Translations under genes and position numbers: made by a program
From: Onchocerca volvulus
Lineage: Eukaryota > Nematoda > Chromadorea > Rhabditida > Onchocercidae
Direction of reading: 5' to 3'
DNA: 64,000 nt
Assembly (NCBI GenBank): GCA_000499405.2
Contig: HG738140.1
Span: 7,839,560-7,903,559 of the forward strand
Part shown: positions 61,261-64,000 of the stretch, in pieces
Layout: every line of letters begins with the position of its first letter
Position numbering within the stretch: position 1 is the first letter of the stretch
The notes under the pieces: generated by a model
Database searches by the model: none
What the model was told of the DNA's origin: nothing
Seen by the model: only the letters and a program-made list of their open reading frames with translations

Positions 61261-63153
61261 TATGTTACGAAGAAAATTCGATTATTAGGAAAAAAAAGTT
61301 TGAAAATTCAATTATCGGAGCACAAAATTGGAAAACGCAATTATCGGGAATAAATTTGGTAAATTTAATTGTCAGTAATTTACTTAGACCAATATATTGG
61401 ATGCATTATTACTATGTAATATGATATCCAAACAAGGTAAATAAGGAAATAATGGATCGCAGAAGATGCCAATGAATTTACTTGAATGCGCTTAAGATCA
61501 GTTTTCAGACATTTCAGTAATATAATATTGACGAACTTATATCTGTCAGAGGAAAGGTAAAAGTTCCCTCAAGAAGAATAGCAGTTAGAAGCTGATTTTT
61601 TCGTCTTTGATGTCTCGAAAAATTTCGATTTTAATAAAAAAAAATCTTCATTTATTGGTGTATCAGGTATGTAAGGCATCAAAATTAGTGACTAAAGAAA
61701 ATCATTGATGTTATCTGTTTTCCCTAAGAAACTGATATGGTCTTCGGAGGGAGAATTACTTATAATAGGGAAAATTCGTTTCTCAAGACAATAGGGAAAT
61801 CAATTCTGAATGAAATGAATAATTGAATATTTGATCATTCGAAAGAATACAATAAATACAGTGCTGCTGAAATTTATGAACGAAAAATCAGTTTTTCACA
61901 AAAAAAGAGAAAAAAAATTAAAGATTAAGGCTGAATTTATAAATTTTGCCCCAAAAATTCTTGATCCAAAATCGTGGTATAGGATTTTAAGAAAACTTTT
62001 GTCAATATTTTGGGGCCAAGAGGCACTTACCAATTACTATTTTATGATTCAATGATTAAAAACGATAGCTAGCACCTCAAGAATGACGAGAGAAAGATTA
62101 TGCTTGTAATCGTTGCGACTTTCCGGAAAACATCAACAAATAAGAGAAGGGCCGTGATATTTTTAAAGAAAAACAAACAACAAAATGCACTTTATCGGCT
62201 GCATTTTGCCAAATGGATAATGATTTTTTGCTGATTTAAACTATGAGAATAATCTGAATTTGATTGGATTTCAACGTTTTTCGAAAAAATTTGCACAAAA
62301 TATCTAAAAATTCCACGAAAGTTAGGAAAAAAAAAAGCCAGACAAAGTAAAATTAATTCCTCTGCCCTTATTACAGATGCCACGGAAATAGTGCATTTTC
62401 AGGAAGCAACTTGGAGAACTTGGAGATTAAAATAGAACTGATAGATAAACAAAAATTGCAAGAGTTCTAGTTGTTGCCAATAATATATAATTAAAAAATG
62501 ATTTTTAGCAATGTAATGTAACACGTTATCCGACTAAGAAGGTTAATTTATTATAATTACTGTTCTTTGTTGCTATTTTATCTTTATTTTATTGGCAAGC
62601 TATTCGAGTTCATCTATGAAATGATTCAAAATATAACTTAACAGTTGGTGAGGTAGTAACACACACTCATGCAGCTCTCAACTTTCCCTAATTAATAGTA
62701 ATTAGTTGCTAGCAGAGTGAGAGGAAAGGAAGAATATAATTTGCAGGATTGATATTAATCATTAAAATTTAATAAATGAATGAATGTAATAAGTGGATGC
62801 AAATAGGAATCAATGAGCAATGATTAATTAACAACCTGCTAACAACAACTTGCTATGCGTAGAAAAAGGGGGTGTGTGAAAGAATGTTTATTTCTGTGTG
62901 AATATCGCTTCTTTGATAAAATTTTTAAGATGAATATTAATCATGGTAACTTAATAAATAAATATAAATAGGTAAAATGAAAAGATATATGATGGAATCT
63001 TGAAAATGCGAATTGAAAGACGAGAAAAAAGATGATGATTCTAAAGACAAAAATATCTTTAATTTTGTAATATCAAAGATTTTGTCCCGGAAAAATGGAA
63101 ACAATGGGAATTGAAAATGGCAAAAAATGAATGATAATATTGGATAGTTTCAG
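61261..63153. other. Gene-poor interval
   Basis: AT-rich sequence with short ORFs on both strands and no supported gene, repeat array or RNA. Confidence 0.4.
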
Positions 63154-63206
63154 GATAGGAAAAGGACGAAGAAAAAGAAGAGCCGTAAAGTAGGATTCAA
63201 AAACAG
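63154..63206 (+). CDS. Lysine-rich exon-like segment (weak)
   Basis: Flanked by TTTCAG and a GT donor, one frame reads DRKRTKKKKSRKVGFKN plus two bases. The composition resembles the lysine-rich exons at the left end of the window. No matching neighbour exon was found. Confidence 0.2.
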
Positions 63207-63802
63207 GTGAATTTAAGGATGAAGGATGATTGAGATAGAATGGAAAAATCTAAAGCTAATAAGTAAGAGAATAAGCTAAATAGTTTGCTAAATGTCGAGA
63301 ATGAAAAGAGAACTAAAGGAATCAAAGAACGAAACTGAAAACTTTTGTCTTCATACTTTTCTGGAGCCATTTAACTTCTTTCTTCCTATTTTCTTCACCT
63401 CTCTTGTGATGAATGATACATTTTAAATGGCCTCAACAAGATGTTATTTTTAAGGTAAAAGATTCGCAAAATACATTCATGAACTAAACCTACACAGGTT
63501 TTTTTTTTCATCACATTATCATTATCAGCATCATCAATTGCTCTTATCTCCATTAATCATTAACATCGAACTTTCTTCTGTTCCTTTCTCCGTCCGCTCC
63601 TTTTCATCAACTTCCCTGCAACTTTCAACATCTCATTTTTTTCTTTTTTGAAATCCTTTTTGTTCCTTTCTCTCCTCTTAATTGCTTTCTTGATTTATTG
63701 GTTAAAGCTTATATATTCAAATCTCGAACTATTTTCATTTATTCCATTAACAATGTTGCAAAGATCGTTTCCTCTAATTTGTTAAAAGTTTCGTTTATTC
63801 AG

Positions 63803-63919
63803 CGAACTTCTCTACTGAAAGCTTTGCGAACCAATGTAGACTTCAAGGACTCTTTGAAGGAAGCTGTTGAAATTTCACGAGAATTGTTCGGAGAATCATT
63901 CAACACCAGCATTTTCTGA
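63803..63919 (+). CDS. Terminal exon-like ORF (weak)
   Basis: After a TTTATTCAG acceptor, 38 codons read RTSLLKALRTNVDFKDSLKE and on to a TGA, with ordinary amphipathic composition. If real, its upstream exons have not been found; the lysine-rich segment at 63154 does not join it in phase. Confidence 0.2.
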   Translation, partial: RTSLLKALRTNVDFKDSLKEAVEISRELFGESFNTSIF

Positions 63920-64000
63920 GTTACCAAATTAAAGCTGAAAAAGGCTTACTCATTTGAAAATTAGAAACAAAATTGAAGACAATTCTTTCTGAAAGCTTTT

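Noticed and set aside
1..64000. tRNA genes or CRISPR arrays
   Set aside because: No convincing T-loop plus acceptor-stem pairing was spotted by eye, and there are no regularly spaced repeats of CRISPR type; a tRNAscan run would settle the first point.

Overview
The window is AT-rich nuclear DNA from a nematode, most likely a clade III parasite such as a filarial worm (the placement is inference). The reasons are intron acceptors of the TTTCAG type, start codons a few bases after an acceptor (the signature of spliced-leader trans-splicing), introns from about 50 bp to over 6 kb, and nematode gene families: a cuticlin-like ZP protein, a CPG4-domain secreted protein and a divergent Cys-loop channel. 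Gene models were assembled by hand from open frames, GT/AG sites and phase matching; exon coordinates are in each entry.

Layout. 0.5-12 kb: four small genes with lysine-rich ends, three of them with one membrane or signal segment, arranged + + - -. 12-16 kb: gene-poor, with a possible LTR fragment and a small cysteine-containing ORF. 16.1-20.1 kb: an 11-exon ZP-domain (cuticlin-like) gene on the + strand. 21.1-23.0 kb: scattered remains of a deoxyribose-phosphate aldolase (DERA) gene, probably a pseudogene. 23-30.6 kb: mostly gene-poor, with weak ORFs and microsatellites. 30.6-37.2 kb: an 11-exon Cys-loop ligand-gated ion channel on the + strand. 37.3-40.4 kb: gene-poor. 40.5-60.7 kb: a 16-exon minus-strand gene for a protein with two tyrosine-phosphatase domains. 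Its 6-kb intron holds both a complete antisense CPG4-domain gene (48.3-51.0 kb) and a decayed 28S rRNA fragment (47.4-47.7 kb). 60.8-64 kb: no convincing gene, only two exon-like pieces.

There is no operon or obvious shared pathway. The most notable items are the tandem phosphatase, in which the second domain has lost its catalytic cysteine and the first has an altered WPD loop; the nested gene plus rRNA insertion in one intron; the DERA pseudogene; and the cluster of lysine-rich single-pass proteins.
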